From: Erythrophleum ivorense
Lineage: Eukaryota > Streptophyta > Magnoliopsida > Fabales > Fabaceae
DNA length: 64,000 bases
Direction: 5' to 3'
Assembly (NCBI GenBank): GCA_026724425.1
Contig: JAIUCV010000003.1
Coordinates: 57,987,088-58,051,087 of the forward strand
The translations under genes were made by a program, and so were the position numbers. Below the pieces are notes generated by a model that had not been told where the DNA came from, ran no database searches, and worked only from the letters and a program-made list of their open reading frames with translations. Below are positions 23,487 through 36,800 of the stretch, piece after piece. The first letter of the stretch is position 1. Every line of letters starts with the position of its first letter.

Positions 23487-25576
23487 ACTTTTAATTTGAT
23501 TCTCCCAATTCAAAGCCAAACAATATTGGGTTCTTATTTTTTAAAACGGCCCCTCTTCCACATTATTTATTTAAAATTTATTAACACCATACCTAATTAT
23601 CGCTCAATAAGAGGTTATTGATATGCCTGCATTGTTAAGTTGCACATAGATTTGGCATTTAAAGCAACAAATTGTTTAATTTAATATTAAATGAAAAAGT
23701 GACAAAACAAAAAATAGGTCATTAAAAAAATAAGAAAATAACACTGTTTACTCTTGAATTAAAGTGACTAAATTAAAGCTTTTATGAAATTAAAAAAAGA
23801 AAATATATTTTAGCTTTATATATATATATTATTATTATTGTTATGAATTAATGTACTTGGTTTTTAAAATTTGAACATGTCCCTTGTATGATATATTTTA
23901 TATGGTTTGAATCTGTCATCTTTGTGGGATTTTTAGATTCATTCCACGTTGTCTACAATGATGAATGCAAAAGAATTAGTCCAAGATTCCTTCAAAATGT
24001 ATTTGTCATTCATAAAGGACTAATAGAAAACATTGTGGAGAATAATAAAACAAAAAAATATATATCAAGATAGAGAATAGTACAAACAACACAGACGATG
24101 ACAGAGAAGGTTGGGGAAGGTGGTGTGAAGTGACCATACGAGAGGACCAAGATAAAGGGCATGAGGATAAAAAGAAGAGGTTCAGCATTTTTCGATACCC
24201 CATGGACCAGTGAGAACAGAGTGTACTTGATGCAGATAATTTCACAAAAAGACTCGGTACAACTAACAATTTGATTATGAAATTAAATGAGAAGCTCATT
24301 TGGTGTTAATCATTGAGGTTATGTTTTGCATGGTAAAATTTTTTTTAAGAGGATAAAAAAATAGAAATGAAGATAAAATATAATTTTTTGGTTTAAAATA
24401 ATATTTAATATGATATAAAAAGAAATAATTTTTTTATTTTAATATTTAGTAAAATAAAAACAATACATGAATAAAAATAAAAGATGAGTAACTAATTAAA
24501 ATATTTCTAGAACAAAAAATATTAAAAATTAATTTTTGTTAATTACTATAAAAAAATTATAGTTGAGGATCTTAAACTGAATATATTTGTAATTTTATAT
24601 TAAAAGATCTTAAATTTTAAAATTAGTCCATAGAACCTAAAGACCAAGAATTTTGTAGTAAAATTACCATTTAATAACTTAAGTTAAAATATTTCATTTT
24701 TTAAATTTTCATAATTATTTTAAAAATTTAAGATTCCTTAATATAATATATTATTGTTATTTAGGGTAATATAATTTTTTTTTAGTCTTCAACGGTAACT
24801 TTTCTTACTAATTTGGGTGAAGAAAATAGTGCCACAAAAACATGGAACGGAATCCATCAAGCATTCCTCTTCCACTTTAGCTGCCAACCACACTTCTGAT
24901 TTTTTCCATCTCCTTTTCCCTCTTCTCACCTTCCTCTTTCATGGTACCAAACACATCCTAAAAAGTTTAACCATTCCTTTTCCTCCACCTCAGTAGATTT
25001 TGTCACTTTTCTTTCTCTCTCAACTCCCAAACATATTTTTTTAAAAAAAATAAATCTCATAATTGAATCCCAAAATGATTAATTTACTCAAAAGAAAGAA
25101 GTGGTCAAAGAGCAAGCCAGCAGTTACGCGTTTATACAAATAGGAAGTACCTGTTCAACCTCGAAGTCTAAATTAGATCAAACCTAACATCCTCTCCCAA
25201 GTGTACAAATACAGGCCTGTAATGATCTGTACATATATGGTACTTTCCCTCTCTGGGCACAGTGAGTTTCATGATCTCGTTTTAACCATGCATGTGCATG
25301 CATGCAGCCCCCCACTGTTATGATTTTGAGTACAGCAATTCAACTGTTTAGAATTGTCTCCTTCTCCAATGGAAAAATACTAAAACTGTACGTGTGAATC
25401 GGCTTCCCCAAGGCTTCTTTTAATTATATGAAGTTGCTTTCTCATGGATTTCCATTGTATACACCAGGTAAATGTAATATCACATCTTCATGTTAAGTCG
25501 TTTTTACTTTTCCATGTTTTTCATTGGTTTTCAGTGTTTCGCAGTTCAGGATATTATTATATATTATAGGTAGCCC

Positions 25577-25604
25577 ATAATAATAATAATAATAATAATA
25601 ATAA
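25577..25604. repeat. (ATA)n microsatellite
   Basis: About nine units of a TAA/ATA trinucleotide run in intergenic DNA. Confidence 0.9.
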
Positions 25605-26011
25605 CTACTCTCGCTTCTTTCACTCTTCCTTGTGCAACAAGCTTATATCAGCTCATTTGAACCCCAAAACCAAAAAAAAAAAAAAAACACGAGTGTCAAA
25701 TGTACGAGTTGCAAATTTGAGAGACTTGATTGTACCTAGGATTGAAATAGAAATAGAATCTCTCATTTATTATTAGCACACTTCTCGTTTTCTTAATGTC
25801 GAGATCAGTTTGTAGTGTCGATAATCTTCTTTAAAAAAATTTTTTTGACTCTTAAATTTTTAGGTGAGTATGTACTCGCTCTTTGATATGTTCTATTTCT
25901 TTGTTGATATTTACATTTAAATATTAAACATAAGTGCTGTGATATTGATGGATATAATTTTGAAAGAAAATTCTCTACATTATCAAAAATATTAGAATAG
26001 ATAAATAATAT

Positions 26012-26436
26012 AAGTAAATTGCCAAATTTTGTTTGGAAATGTAACTAAATTACATCTAATGCCTTCTTTTTTAAAGGATTAAACCCAACTCCCCTTTTAA
26101 TTTGTTTTTTTTCAATGAAATTAACTTTCTACTCAATATTTATTTTCTTCAAAAATAAAATTATTTAACTGTATTTACTAACATATTAAAAATAAAATCA
26201 CAATTTTATGTTAAAATTTAACATAAATTAATTGTCTTTATTATCATATTAATACTAAAATCATAATCTTATATTGTACAAATTAAAAGTTGACTTTTTT
26301 AATAGAAAACAAATTGAATAATAGATTTCTATGATAAATATCAAAATATCAAGAGAATCAAATATAATTTTTAAAATAAAAAATTATTAATGTAATTTAA
26401 CTAAATTTCAAAAAAAAAAAATAGAGCAATTTACTC
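26012..26436. mobile_element. AT-rich MITE with long inverted ends (family M, copy 2)
   Basis: The left end (AAGTAAATTGCCAAATTTTG then AACTAAATTACATCTAATG) pairs with the reverse complement of the right end (GAGTAAATTGCTCTATTTTT then AGTTAAATTACATTAATAA). The length of about 425 bp, the inverted ends and the internal landmarks (GAAATTAACTTTCTACTCAA, ATATTAAAAATAAAATCACAA) agree with the copy at 23078. There is no coding capacity. Confidence 0.65.
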
Positions 26437-26999
26437 AAATAGTATTCAAGATGGGAAAAAAAAACTAATGAATGCACTAGCTCCTTTCATTCCATGACTG
26501 GTATTAATGGGTTTTCTTTTCCCGTCCAGCTTTGTGTTTATGTTTGTGCGTACTAGCTGGGTAACACGATTAATAATGCTTTCTCCATTGGTGAAACCCT
26601 AATTTCTGGGTCATGAGGGGGGGGGGTGTCAGTGTCTCTGTATCACTGTTTCCATTTTTCTGCTTCTCTTCTGGTGATGGGAGAAGCAAGATTTTCTTCA
26701 TAAAGTAAAAGAATCTGAAAAACTTAGAGAGAAAAAAAAAATAAAAGAGTACTTGAATACCAAAATCGTGTATAACTGGGGTTTCACTTTTTGCGTTTAG
26801 GTACTATGCAATGGATTGGTTTTATTACAACATAGCTGCAAACTGTGACGTACTGTTTTGTTATCTGAATCAGACTTTATTGTCTATATGCATTGCATAC
26901 TAGTCCTTCCCCATTTTGGACCACATATCAAGGAGGCAAATTGCAAACTGCAAGCTTACACACACAGAACAAAAGTAGCTTTATATATATAGGAAGAAT

Positions 27000-27600
27000 A
27001 AAGCATAATAGATTTTTCTCCATTAAATTATATTTGATATTTTTTATTTTAAAAATATCATTCAAATTTCTTGATATTATATATATATATATATATATTA
27101 TAAAATCATTTATTTTAATTTACTTTTTGTTAATAAAATTAACTTTATACACTTTATATATGTTCATTAAAAAAAAATTCAGAGGGCAAAATTACACAAT
27201 ACAAAACAAAAGTAGGTTAAATATATATAATTAACTAAGTTATGATATAATTTGGTTAAATTTTATTTGATATATTTTTTATTTTAAAATATTATTTAAC
27301 TTTCTTGACCTTTAATATATATTATAAAAAATTCACTTTGATTTACTTGCTATGAATGAAATTAAATTTATGCTCTCCATGATATGTTCATTCAAAGAAT
27401 AAAATTATATAGTTGTCTTTATTCATATTAAGAATTATAATTTCATGTTAAAGGCTCAGAGTTTAACATTAATTTAATCTCCTTTAATGTCATTTTAAGA
27501 TTAAAATAACAATCTCATAGTACAAAGTTAACTTTATTGATAAAAAATAAAAAAAAATATTTTTGAAACATATATCAATTGATAAAATTGAATAAAACAG
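27000..27600. mobile_element. nested or truncated MITE family M fragments
   Basis: Two left-hand segments in succession (from about 27020 and about 27240) begin with a TTAAATTATATTTGATAT-like motif and share the TTATTTTAAAATAT and TTTACTT..TGTTAAT landmarks of family M. The second continues to AAAGTTAACTTTATTGATAA. Right ends are missing or decayed. This looks like one copy inserted in, or abutting, another. Confidence 0.45.
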
Positions 27601-28544
27601 TTTTTGGGTTCAGTTTTTACTAATGGTTTTGAATAACCTATTTAACCCTTAATTTTTTTCACCAAAAAAATGGAAGTAAAAAAATTTGGACAATAATATT
27701 CTTACTCAAATGAAAAATTATAAATATTAGTTTGAAAATTAATATAAATTAAGAAAACCATATCTTGGAAATTTTGGTCAAATATTAAGCTGTTTTTTTT
27801 CACAGCACTTAAAAAAATAACAATTTTCAAAAGTGCATATTTTGTCAACAAGGTCAAATAAACCTTTAATCATGAAAAAAATTATGAATATCGTCTCAAA
27901 TAATAATAAAAAATTTAAAAATTACTGTCTCAAAAATTTATCCAAATGCTGAGCTTTCCATTTTAATTTTTTAAAATAATTTAACAACTGAGGACTAAAA
28001 TATTACTAAACCAAAACTCATTAATTCTTATTACGGCACTTTAAAGAACACTTTAAAGAATAGACAACTTTTGTGGGTTATGACACAGGCAAACAGGTCC
28101 TTGGTCTTAGCTTCAATATCAGCTCAATGATTAAACCAAATGCAACACAAATTCCAAAGAAGAGGAAAGCAGCTTATAGACCAAATAGGGCAATACCTCC
28201 TTTATAGATAGTGTGTTATGTCAGTGGGCATCCAATGGAGAAGAACTGCCACGACGAATATGGGAAGGACAGGTTTGAATACCCAAAGGGTTATAGCTTG
28301 CTAGCTTCTCGTGTTTAAAAACGAAAGGAAAATGCAGGCTCTCTTTGCTTGGTGGCACTTGGCACAAGTTTGTCCTTGTGAAGATTTTGGTAGCTCAGTC
28401 AGTCAACATATCCCCTGCATTGATTACTTACTTACAGCTCTGCAAAACTTTTCATTTTGTGTGCATGTGGAATAGGTTGTTGAAAATTTACCAGTACTGA
28501 ACCAACATAATGAAGACAAATTAAGTAAAGGTACCATACTTTAT

Positions 28545-28690
28545 TTGATTAAATTATACACAATAATTTTATTATTTAAAAATATTATTCAAATCCCTTA
28601 ATATTTAATATAAATTTTAAAAACTTATATTTTAATTTATTTACTATCAATGAAAATAAAATTATTAGTAAAAAAAATTATAAGACTACT
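28545..28690. mobile_element. MITE family M, left-end fragment
   Basis: A fragment with GATTAAATTATACACAATAA, then TATTATTCAAATCCCTTAAT and AATTTATTTACTATCAATGA, matches the left half of family M. The right half is absent. Confidence 0.45.
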
Positions 28691-29439
28691 AATAATTATG
28701 AGTAGAAACTAGGTAATTGAGGAAGCCAGTGCAAAACTCTCAATTCAAGTGCAGGTGATGACAAGTGCCAGCTAAAGTTTCATTATTAGCTGAAAACCCA
28801 CACCTCACATAATAAAATGCTGCAAAAGTAGAAAGGTGTGGATTCCACAAGATAGCAACTTCTAAGGGTAGTAGAACCTCACAATCTGCACCACTAAGCC
28901 AATAAAAGAGGACAATAGCAATAAACAAAGACATGGCTTGATGGGGATCGTCCATAACAAAAAATGTTATAAATTGAAAGCAACGATTACCATGCAATGC
29001 ATATAAAAATCTCTCAAAAAATTTACAAATATAATTTTTTTATTTTTAATCATTTATCAATTTTTTTATCGCTTTCAACTCAATTTTTAATTAAAATTAT
29101 ATTTAGTTTCTTTTCAAGTCTTTGTGTTGCCGGTTTCAAAATATTTTGTATTATTTTATAATTTAATGCAATATTCATTTTCATTATAGACTTTGTATCT
29201 CTAAATTTGTGTATTATTGACACTTTTATCCTAAACTTAACTATATTTAAAACATAGGGGAGCCCTCTTTTTAGGATAGTTGTATTTTGTCTCTTCTTCA
29301 ACTCATAAAACAAGGATCAAAAGCTGGTTCTCCATATCAATTTCATGGCTCAGTCATATTAATTACCTAATCAATTCTCTTTCAAAAAACTCACTAGCAA
29401 TAACTTTTTGCATAACATGCATTTCTTCCAAAATTGAAA

Positions 29440-29725
29440 TTACTTAAATGCTTTCACTATCATATTAATAATAAAATCATATTTTCTTGTTAGATCTTAA
29501 AACCAACTTACTCTTTTTACTATCATATTAAAAATAAAATCACAATTTCATATATGCAAAATGTTAACTTTATTGATAGAAAATGAATAATATAATAAGA
29601 GAAGATTTTGCAATATGTATCAAATATCATGGGAGCCACAAACTATTTTTTTAAACAAAAAAGTTATTGGGTGTAATTTTGTCAAAAATAAAAAAATTAA
29701 TATATTTTACTAAAAATAAAAGACT
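29440..29725. mobile_element. MITE family M, right-half fragment
   Basis: Contains the internal landmark ATATTAAAAATAAAATCACAA (shared with the 26012 copy), then AATGTTAACTTTATTGATAG and a decayed right end (GGGTGTAATTTTGTC, then ATATTTTACT). The left end is missing or too diverged to place. Confidence 0.45.
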
Positions 29726-30339
29726 TTACCAATGTTTATGAATTTTTTGATTGATTTGATTTTTTTTTTAGTCAAGTCTAATTAAAAGTTATTAAGTACA
29801 TTAGTTTAGGTTAAAACTTATGTATATTTTTGTGATCAGTAGGATCTAGTTACATGCATATCGATTCCTAGTGATGATTTTTTGTTTGTAAAAACTTGTA
29901 ATGTGCCCTACCTTAGAGTTAAGATAACTTATTCAACAACACATGATTATGTCTTTAAAAAAATTTCCTCAATATATTATATTCTTATTGAAGAATTTAA
30001 TTGTAAATACCTAAAAAATTTTAATTAAATTTGTTGATGGAGTATTCATGAAGAGGTTTACCATAGAGGTTAATTAACCATTAAATACCCTTTGAAATTC
30101 TCATCTAACTAATTTAACAAGAGTAATTCTATTAAGAACTTTTCCTTGAATTTTTTGAAATTTACTTAATTTTTTTTATTACTATATATCAAAGAAGGGT
30201 GTCCTTTCTATGATAATTTGGAAGAATCATACATGCATTTATTTTTATCCTATCCTTTTACTCGAGCTACTTGGTTTGGTTCATCTTTAGACATCTGTGT
30301 AGATTGTCTTTTGCCTTTCAATATCATAGCTTGTTTATA

Positions 30340-30900
30340 AAAATGGTTCAATCATGATTCGCTTGATATTAAAAGTGAGATTTGCTTAATCTTATATGTC
30401 ATTTGGTACTATTGGACTCAATGAATATTTGAAAATCCTAATTGCTCCCCAGTTCAGGCAACTACAATGTATCAAAGACTCATAGCCACGTACTCTCAAT
30501 TTGAACCTATCAGGTTCACTAAACTTCCAAGGCCTACTACTATGTTTTGCCCAACTTGGGATGGTTCATTTTTGTTCAATCACTGATACTTGATGGTGTG
30601 TCATCCTCAACATTATAATCATGTCCATAAAGGAACAATCACTATCTCAATTTGGTTTGGGCATATTAGTTTTTGAAGATGGACCTAGTCTGATCCTCAG
30701 CATTATAGGGTTAGGAGTAGGGCTCTGTTTGTGGCAATCATGCATGCATTGGTCTTTTTGAAGCAACAACAATAGGTCATAAATGTACACGCTTATCCGC
30801 TCAGCTTGTGTGTGCATCATAGCTCCAATTATTTGTATTTGGAGAAACAAAAGTGTATTCCAATTAACCTCTAGATTATGTGGTAGAATATCTGATAGTT
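30340..30900 (+). pseudogene. possible LINE relic (RNase H region)
   Basis: Broken plus-strand frames give phrases that resemble the C-terminal RNase H part of plant LINE polyproteins: VIWYYWTQ..IFENP, then CPTWDGSFLFNH, then GILVFEDGPSLILS, then ALFVAIMHALVFLKQQQ. Each phrase is interrupted by stops or frame changes. I rely only on the order of weak motifs, so this is a tentative call. Confidence 0.28.
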
Positions 30901-32556
30901 GCTTTCCTAATTTGCTTTTTATAACGTTTTAGTTGTTCTACAATATTTTTTAATAGAATGGTTTAACTAGTGTTTTAGGTGCTTGCTTTGTATATTTTTG
31001 CTTATAAAAAATAGCAAGAACTGAAAGTTTTATAGCATCTCCACCCCATTTAAAAATCAAAGCGAAAATTTCGAACTCTAATTAATATAGGACTCAATCT
31101 CTCTTTATGATGTAAAGTTTCTTTTTCTTGGGAAGAAATTATAATTGAGGACTATAACATTAAATTATTTACTATTAAAAATATGATATTTTAAGATTAT
31201 TTTAGAAATCAAATGATCTAATATTTTGCATAATGACTAGTAACTCTTAGAAATTTTGATGGTAACAATGTTACATAATAACTAATAGTAGTTCTGGTTA
31301 GCATGGAGTATGCAAAATATTAATTACTAACACCAGTATTATTAGTTACTAGGAATAATTCTATTAGTTCTCTGTACATCTTAAAACTTAAAATATTAAA
31401 TTTTTTGATTTTTTTATAATAATTATGACATATAAAATTATTTAGAATAAATAATTTAATTTCATAACTCTTAGATATAATTTTCTCAAGTTTTTTTTAT
31501 ACCGTATCCGTACTTAATTTAAAATCCTGACAAAACCCTAGGCTCTCTATGTCTTAAAGCCTACTTCACAGAATCACAGTCATACCCAATCAATTGCTCT
31601 GGGTTAGGCATAATTAGATTAGCAACCAAGCAAAGTCAAAACATTGGTTGCTCAAAATTAAAAAAGAAGGTTATTTTTTAAATAAAATTATTATTTTTCG
31701 TTACTAACTTAACTTACATCATGTTTTTAATTAATTTTTGCTGATCAAATTTGAAATGCTGATAAATAGATCCTTGAATTTATTAACTTTATGTTCATGG
31801 GAATGACTAGTTTTGGATGTTTTAGTTTTCAAGTATAATTTTTTTACTCTGTTCACTAACCAATGGCTGGATGTGTACTAGAAAAAATATAAAGTGTTGA
31901 GATTGTTAACAAAGACAAATCAGCTAACAAAAAATTTAAAATCTTTGTTATTGAGACTTTTTTTTTAAAGGAAGTTTAAGAATCAGAATGTAAAATTGAA
32001 ATCCGAAAAAAAAAAAGAACTGCTTATTATATGTTAAAACGGCAAAGCTGCATAAATTTCAAAATATTTAAAACAATTTTTATAAGATGTCATAATTCAT
32101 TAATATTATTTGAACTTAAGATCTTACTTCTTTAAAAAAAAAAAAATCAAAGTTGAAGAACCTAAGATAACCGAAATTTCTATATGTGGCAACAACCTGG
32201 GCTAAGCTCAAATAAAAAAAAGGCATGATAAATCATAAAACTAATTTTTTTTTCACTTTTAATGAGGAAATATGAAATAAAAGGATTAAAAACAGAAAAA
32301 AAATTTCCTTTATATTTTATTTATTTTAAAAACATCCTCTCTACTCTCTCTCTCTCTCTCTCTCTCTGTGTGTATATATATATGTGTGTGTGTGTGTGTG
32401 TAAAGCAGTTTTTATATATTTTAGCTTTCAAGATAGATTTGTAAATTATATTTTAAAAAAAATGCAATGCTGTTTGCTAAAGACAAAACATAGAAAAATA
32501 AGAATATATGTTCTACGCAAAGTTAAGACAAAAGATGTTTTCAAATATTCCACTAA

Positions 32557-32717
32557 GAATTTACAAAACTCAAAAAAGAAAAGAAGAAAACACAATAAAA
32601 AGGGACGAGCATAAATAAAAGTAGTAAGAAGGTTTTAAGAATTTACAAAACTCAAAAAAGAAAAGAAGAAAACACAAGAAAAAGGGACGAGCATAAATAA
32701 AGTAGGAAGAAGGTTTT
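32557..32717. repeat. tandem duplication, 82-bp unit, two copies
   Basis: Two adjacent copies start at 32557 and 32639 with GAATTTACAAAACTCAAAAA and end in AAGGTTTT. They differ by only a few bases, including one A/T indel, so the duplication is fairly recent. Confidence 0.9.
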
Positions 32718-32823
32718 GGCCTCGTACATGTCATTATTTTTAAATGAACAGTTTCTTTACAGTGTACAGGGGCTTCATAAGATGGCTATGATCTTTATTT
32801 TATTTAGTCCAATAAAAATGCTC

Positions 32824-33220
32824 ATATATGTGTGTGTGTGTGTATGTGTAGATATGTTAAATTAGGGTGCGGGCTCCACCAAAATTTGGTGGCCTCACAA
32901 AAAAAAAAAACTTACATCTTGTTACAAGTTAGAAACAATGTTAAAAGTATATTGATTCATATGCAGTTACTAATTCAATTTTAATCAGTCGTGTGGATAG
33001 TTGTGACTCACCTTTTAAACAATTATGCGTACAATACTAATCATTCCATTTTGTTACATTAAAAAGGAATACAAATTAAAATTAGTGCATTTGAAAGGAT
33101 TTTTTTTTTTTTGAGAAACGAGGAGCTTCAAAACAAAACCTAAAAAAAAGTGATCAAAGCGTATTGAAAAACAAATGCCATGTAGTATTTTGGATTCCGA
33201 ATATTTAGACGCAACTATAT

Positions 33221-33283
<63 letters not shown>

Positions 33284-33642
33284 GTTAAATTAGGGTGCGG
33301 GCTCCACCAAAATTTGGTGGCCTCACAAAAAAAAAAAAAACTTACATCTTGTTACAAGTTAGAAACAATGTTAAAAGTATATTGATTCATATGCAGTTAC
33401 TAATTCAATTTTAATCAGTCGTGTGGATAGTTGTGACTCACCTTTTAAACAATTATGCGTACAATACTAATCATTCCATTTTGTTACATTAAAAAGGAAT
33501 ACAAATTAAAATTAGTGCATTTGAAAGGATTTTTTTTTTTGAGAAACGAGGAGCTTCAAAACAAAACCTAAAAAAAAGTGATCAAAGCGTATTGAAAAAC
33601 AAATGCCATGTAGTATTTTGGATTCCGAATATTTAGACGCAA

Positions 33643-33675
<33 letters not shown>
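32824..33675. repeat. tandem duplication, about 428-bp unit, joined at TG/TA microsatellites
   Basis: Two head-to-tail copies of a segment beginning AGATATGTTAAATTAGGGTG (32850 and 33278) run for about 390 bp to GACGCAACTATATTATATAT. I saw differences only in the lengths of an A run, a T run and the flanking (TG)n/(TA)n tracts. The junction is a (TG)n run of about 46 bases (33232-33277). Near identity points to very recent duplication, probably by unequal exchange between the flanking microsatellites, unless it is an assembly artefact. It lies about 200 bp beyond the 3' end of the annexin gene. Confidence 0.92.
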
Positions 33676-33680
<5 letters not shown>

Positions 33681-33854
33681 TCAACACAGGTACATTAAAT
33701 ATTGCCATTATTCTTGTCTTCTTCTAAAAATCCCAAACAGTACTCTGACACTCCAAATGCAAATCTTTAGACGAAATATGAAATATTAGGTCAACGTATA
33801 TACCAAATACAAGTTTTAGAAATAGACATGCCGATGGTTCCATTTTTAAGTGCT

Positions 33855-36800
33855 TCACCCTTTAATCAGGCCAAGCAGAAGAGTAGAAACAATAATATCG
33901 TTAGTTTTATTCTTACTATTATTATAGTTGTTAAATTCCCTTCTAACAAGGTTCTCAATAGAGCTTCCTGTTTTGGCTGCGAAAACCTGGTTTATACTTG
34001 TTAGGTCTATCCCTGACCTTGTGACCACGATTCGAATCAAGAGTTCTCTTGAATCACCAGTACTCTTCATCCTCAGCAACTTGGCGAAGAACTTTTCTGG
34101 GTTTTGCATGCATCGAATGGCGATGCGAAGTTGCTTTCCGAATTGCCCACACTTGCTTTGCTTGATGGACTTGGAGAATTCGTGGCCATAGAGGTGTTTG
34201 AAAGAGGCAGTTATGGCTCTGAGTTGCCCAGTGTTTCTTTGGCTCAACACAGAAAGCATGGTCTTTTGATCAATGGTTCTTCCACTTTCAATGGCTTCGT
34301 AAAGAGTTTTCGCATCGCACATGGCCATGCTCATGTCCACTTTCCCACCATAGTTCCGGCATGATTTTAGAACTGCCAGGACAATCTAACACAGAAGATT
34401 ATAACAAACTCTTTAACATTCTTGCTCTGCAATTTAATGGAGAAATCTCTGACTGTTAAAAAGAGACATTTTAGGATAAGCCGTTGAAATAAGCTGGGTT
34501 TGATAATTTTAATTAGTCCCCAGCGTTCAGATTTAATTTGAACACCTTTACTTCTTCGTTATACAAATGGTACCCAAGACAAATATTCTGTTACAATTAT
34601 GAGAAAGTACATTTTTTATTTTTTGAAAGATATATGTATCAACTATTAAATTTATTAAAAACATAACATCTCAACTCTTAAAAGTTTTTGACCTGTTATT
34701 AATTAATTCCGATTAGTGCATGCAATTCTATAACTTCTAATGACTCCACGTAGATAAAATATGAACCAAATAATTGAAGCATACATATTTTATGGATTGA
34801 ATTATAATATTTTTAAGTATTAGAGGCACCCAAATAGTTAAAATATGTATTTTCTATAGACCAAAAAATAAATTTCCACCAAGTTAAAAGTTATATCCGT
34901 TAGTTTGAACTCTGAGCTTATGACCATGAATTTAATTGTAATTGTTGGATTCAACCTTTATCATTAGGTCAAAAGTTATAATTATTAATCAAGATGCTAT
35001 TCCTTTTATTTAATTATACCAACCCAAATGTTATATTTTGCTCTAACTCCAAGTTCTACCAAATCTTGTTAAAGCAAGATATTAGCTATACCAATGCGAT
35101 ATAGTTAGGACTACGTTTATACAAGTGAACCTACATACGGTTCCAATCCTAACCGTCTAATATACGTGCATTAATTATGGAGTACCCAAACAATGCTCCA
35201 CTCTATATGCTTTTTGAACTAGCTAGTGCTAGCTTTTCGTAGCATAGAGAACTAACAATGCACAAATTATCAGACAATGGACTAAAATTCTTGAGGCCCA
35301 AAACGTTGGAGATCAAAATCGTCAAAAGGCCAATATATCATATAAGATCATTGCATTTTGATGAACACTATTTCCCCAAATCTAACATCTCAACAAGAGC
35401 TTATGGTTTACAATTTATCATATAATTAGTCAGGCTTTTGCTTGCAGCTTAATTGATTGAATTTGATAATCTGTGTTCTCATAAACTGATCCCAAATATG
35501 TGAAAATTCTCTAAATAAAATACTTCTTGTTTTTTAAGAGAAAAAGAAGTACCTCTCTATATGGACCATTTATTTTGGTGAAGACATCGTGGTCAGGATC
35601 AGAATTGTAGCGAGAACGGTATGTCTGCTTTATACACATTAAGTCAGAAGAAGAACGAGTGCAAGTAATCTCAATCAGGGTGTTGAGGTTTCCTTCAATC
35701 AGTGACTTCCTCATTATTTCAGCATCCCGCACGTGTGGTTCAATCATGCGAAGATAAGCTGCCCTCTGCATCATGACACATAATATATAGTACAACCACT
35801 TATTCATGTTGCTCGTAACAAACCGGACTAGTTCATTTTGGTACGAGGTTTTTCAGTAAAAAAAAATGATGTATAAAATTTTTTAAAAAAATCTTTAGTT
35901 ACGTGATGTTGAGATATAAAAATTATATATTTATTTACAAAACTCATACACTTGTTATATTATTATTAAAAAAATATGATAGCAAAGATATAAAAACTAA
36001 AGATGCACATTCAACCCGGTGGCTTAACCAATTCATTTTGACTTGGTCACATTGAATCAACCTAGATTGAGGTGGCTAGTTTGACTCCACTGGATTGATC
36101 TTATTAATTTTTTTTGAAAAAATTATTTTATAAAGATTTATATGAATTATTTTAAAAATAAAATATAATTTTACAAAGATTTATACAAACTTTTTTTTAA
36201 GGATTATTTTATAATTTTAACTTTTTTTTTTTAAAAGAGGGTGGCTAAACCAACTTGGTACTAACCCCAACTAGCCCAAAGCCAGACATTGGACTTGGGA
36301 AAACAAGCTCAGTGCAAAATTGAGACGGTCAGCCATTAAAGGGAAAAATTGTGCCAAAGTTTTCTTCTATCAAACCATTGCTTGTTTTGTAGTGTCTTGA
36401 AAGGGGAAAAAAATTGTTCTCTTTTTTCTGGGGTAGACAAAATGTGATTACATTTAAACTATAGCAGAATTTATTTTTCTGTCGTATAAAATAAGTTAAA
36501 AAAATTTACATTTTTTAAGGGATTTAAACTTCTCTTTGAATTAGAATCGGAAATACAAAATAATATTTCTTGAGACAAAAATATCTACTGAAATAAACAA
36601 AATTACAGAATATTATTTCAAACATCAATAAAACTGTTGGCCTTGAGAGCAGGGAGTGGTAAAACAACAAAAGTAGGGATTCAACTTTTTAACATCATGT
36701 TTATTTTAATTCTAAAGACACAAGTTGGCATCGTGGGAGTTATTAAATTATTGGTCACTAAACTAAATTTTGTTAAGACATTCCCCCCTCCCCTCCCCCC

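Larger units (their letters stand above)
23490..33854. other. gene-poor AT-rich region with repeats
   Basis: I find no host gene in about 10 kb. The supported contents are listed separately: MITE family M copies, a possible LINE relic and two tandem duplications. The segments 24830-25560 and 26440-26900 are less AT-rich than the rest and include CATGCATGTGCATGCATGCAG-like palindromic text near 25290, but they hold no exon structure I can defend. The part next to 33854 is the likely 3' flank of the annexin gene. Confidence 0.6.

Noticed and set aside
25280..25310. Palindromic CATGCATGTGCATGCATG text as a possible microRNA hairpin
   Set aside because: It is a short RY-like repeat without a long imperfect stem, and I could not fold a convincing precursor.
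28740..28997. Minus-strand open frame of 85 codons with a hydrophobic middle
   Set aside because: No domain, no splice context, and it sits between MITE fragments.
32262..32614. Open frames around the CT/TG microsatellite
   Set aside because: Low-complexity translations (repeated Ser-Leu, Cys-Val) produced by the microsatellites.
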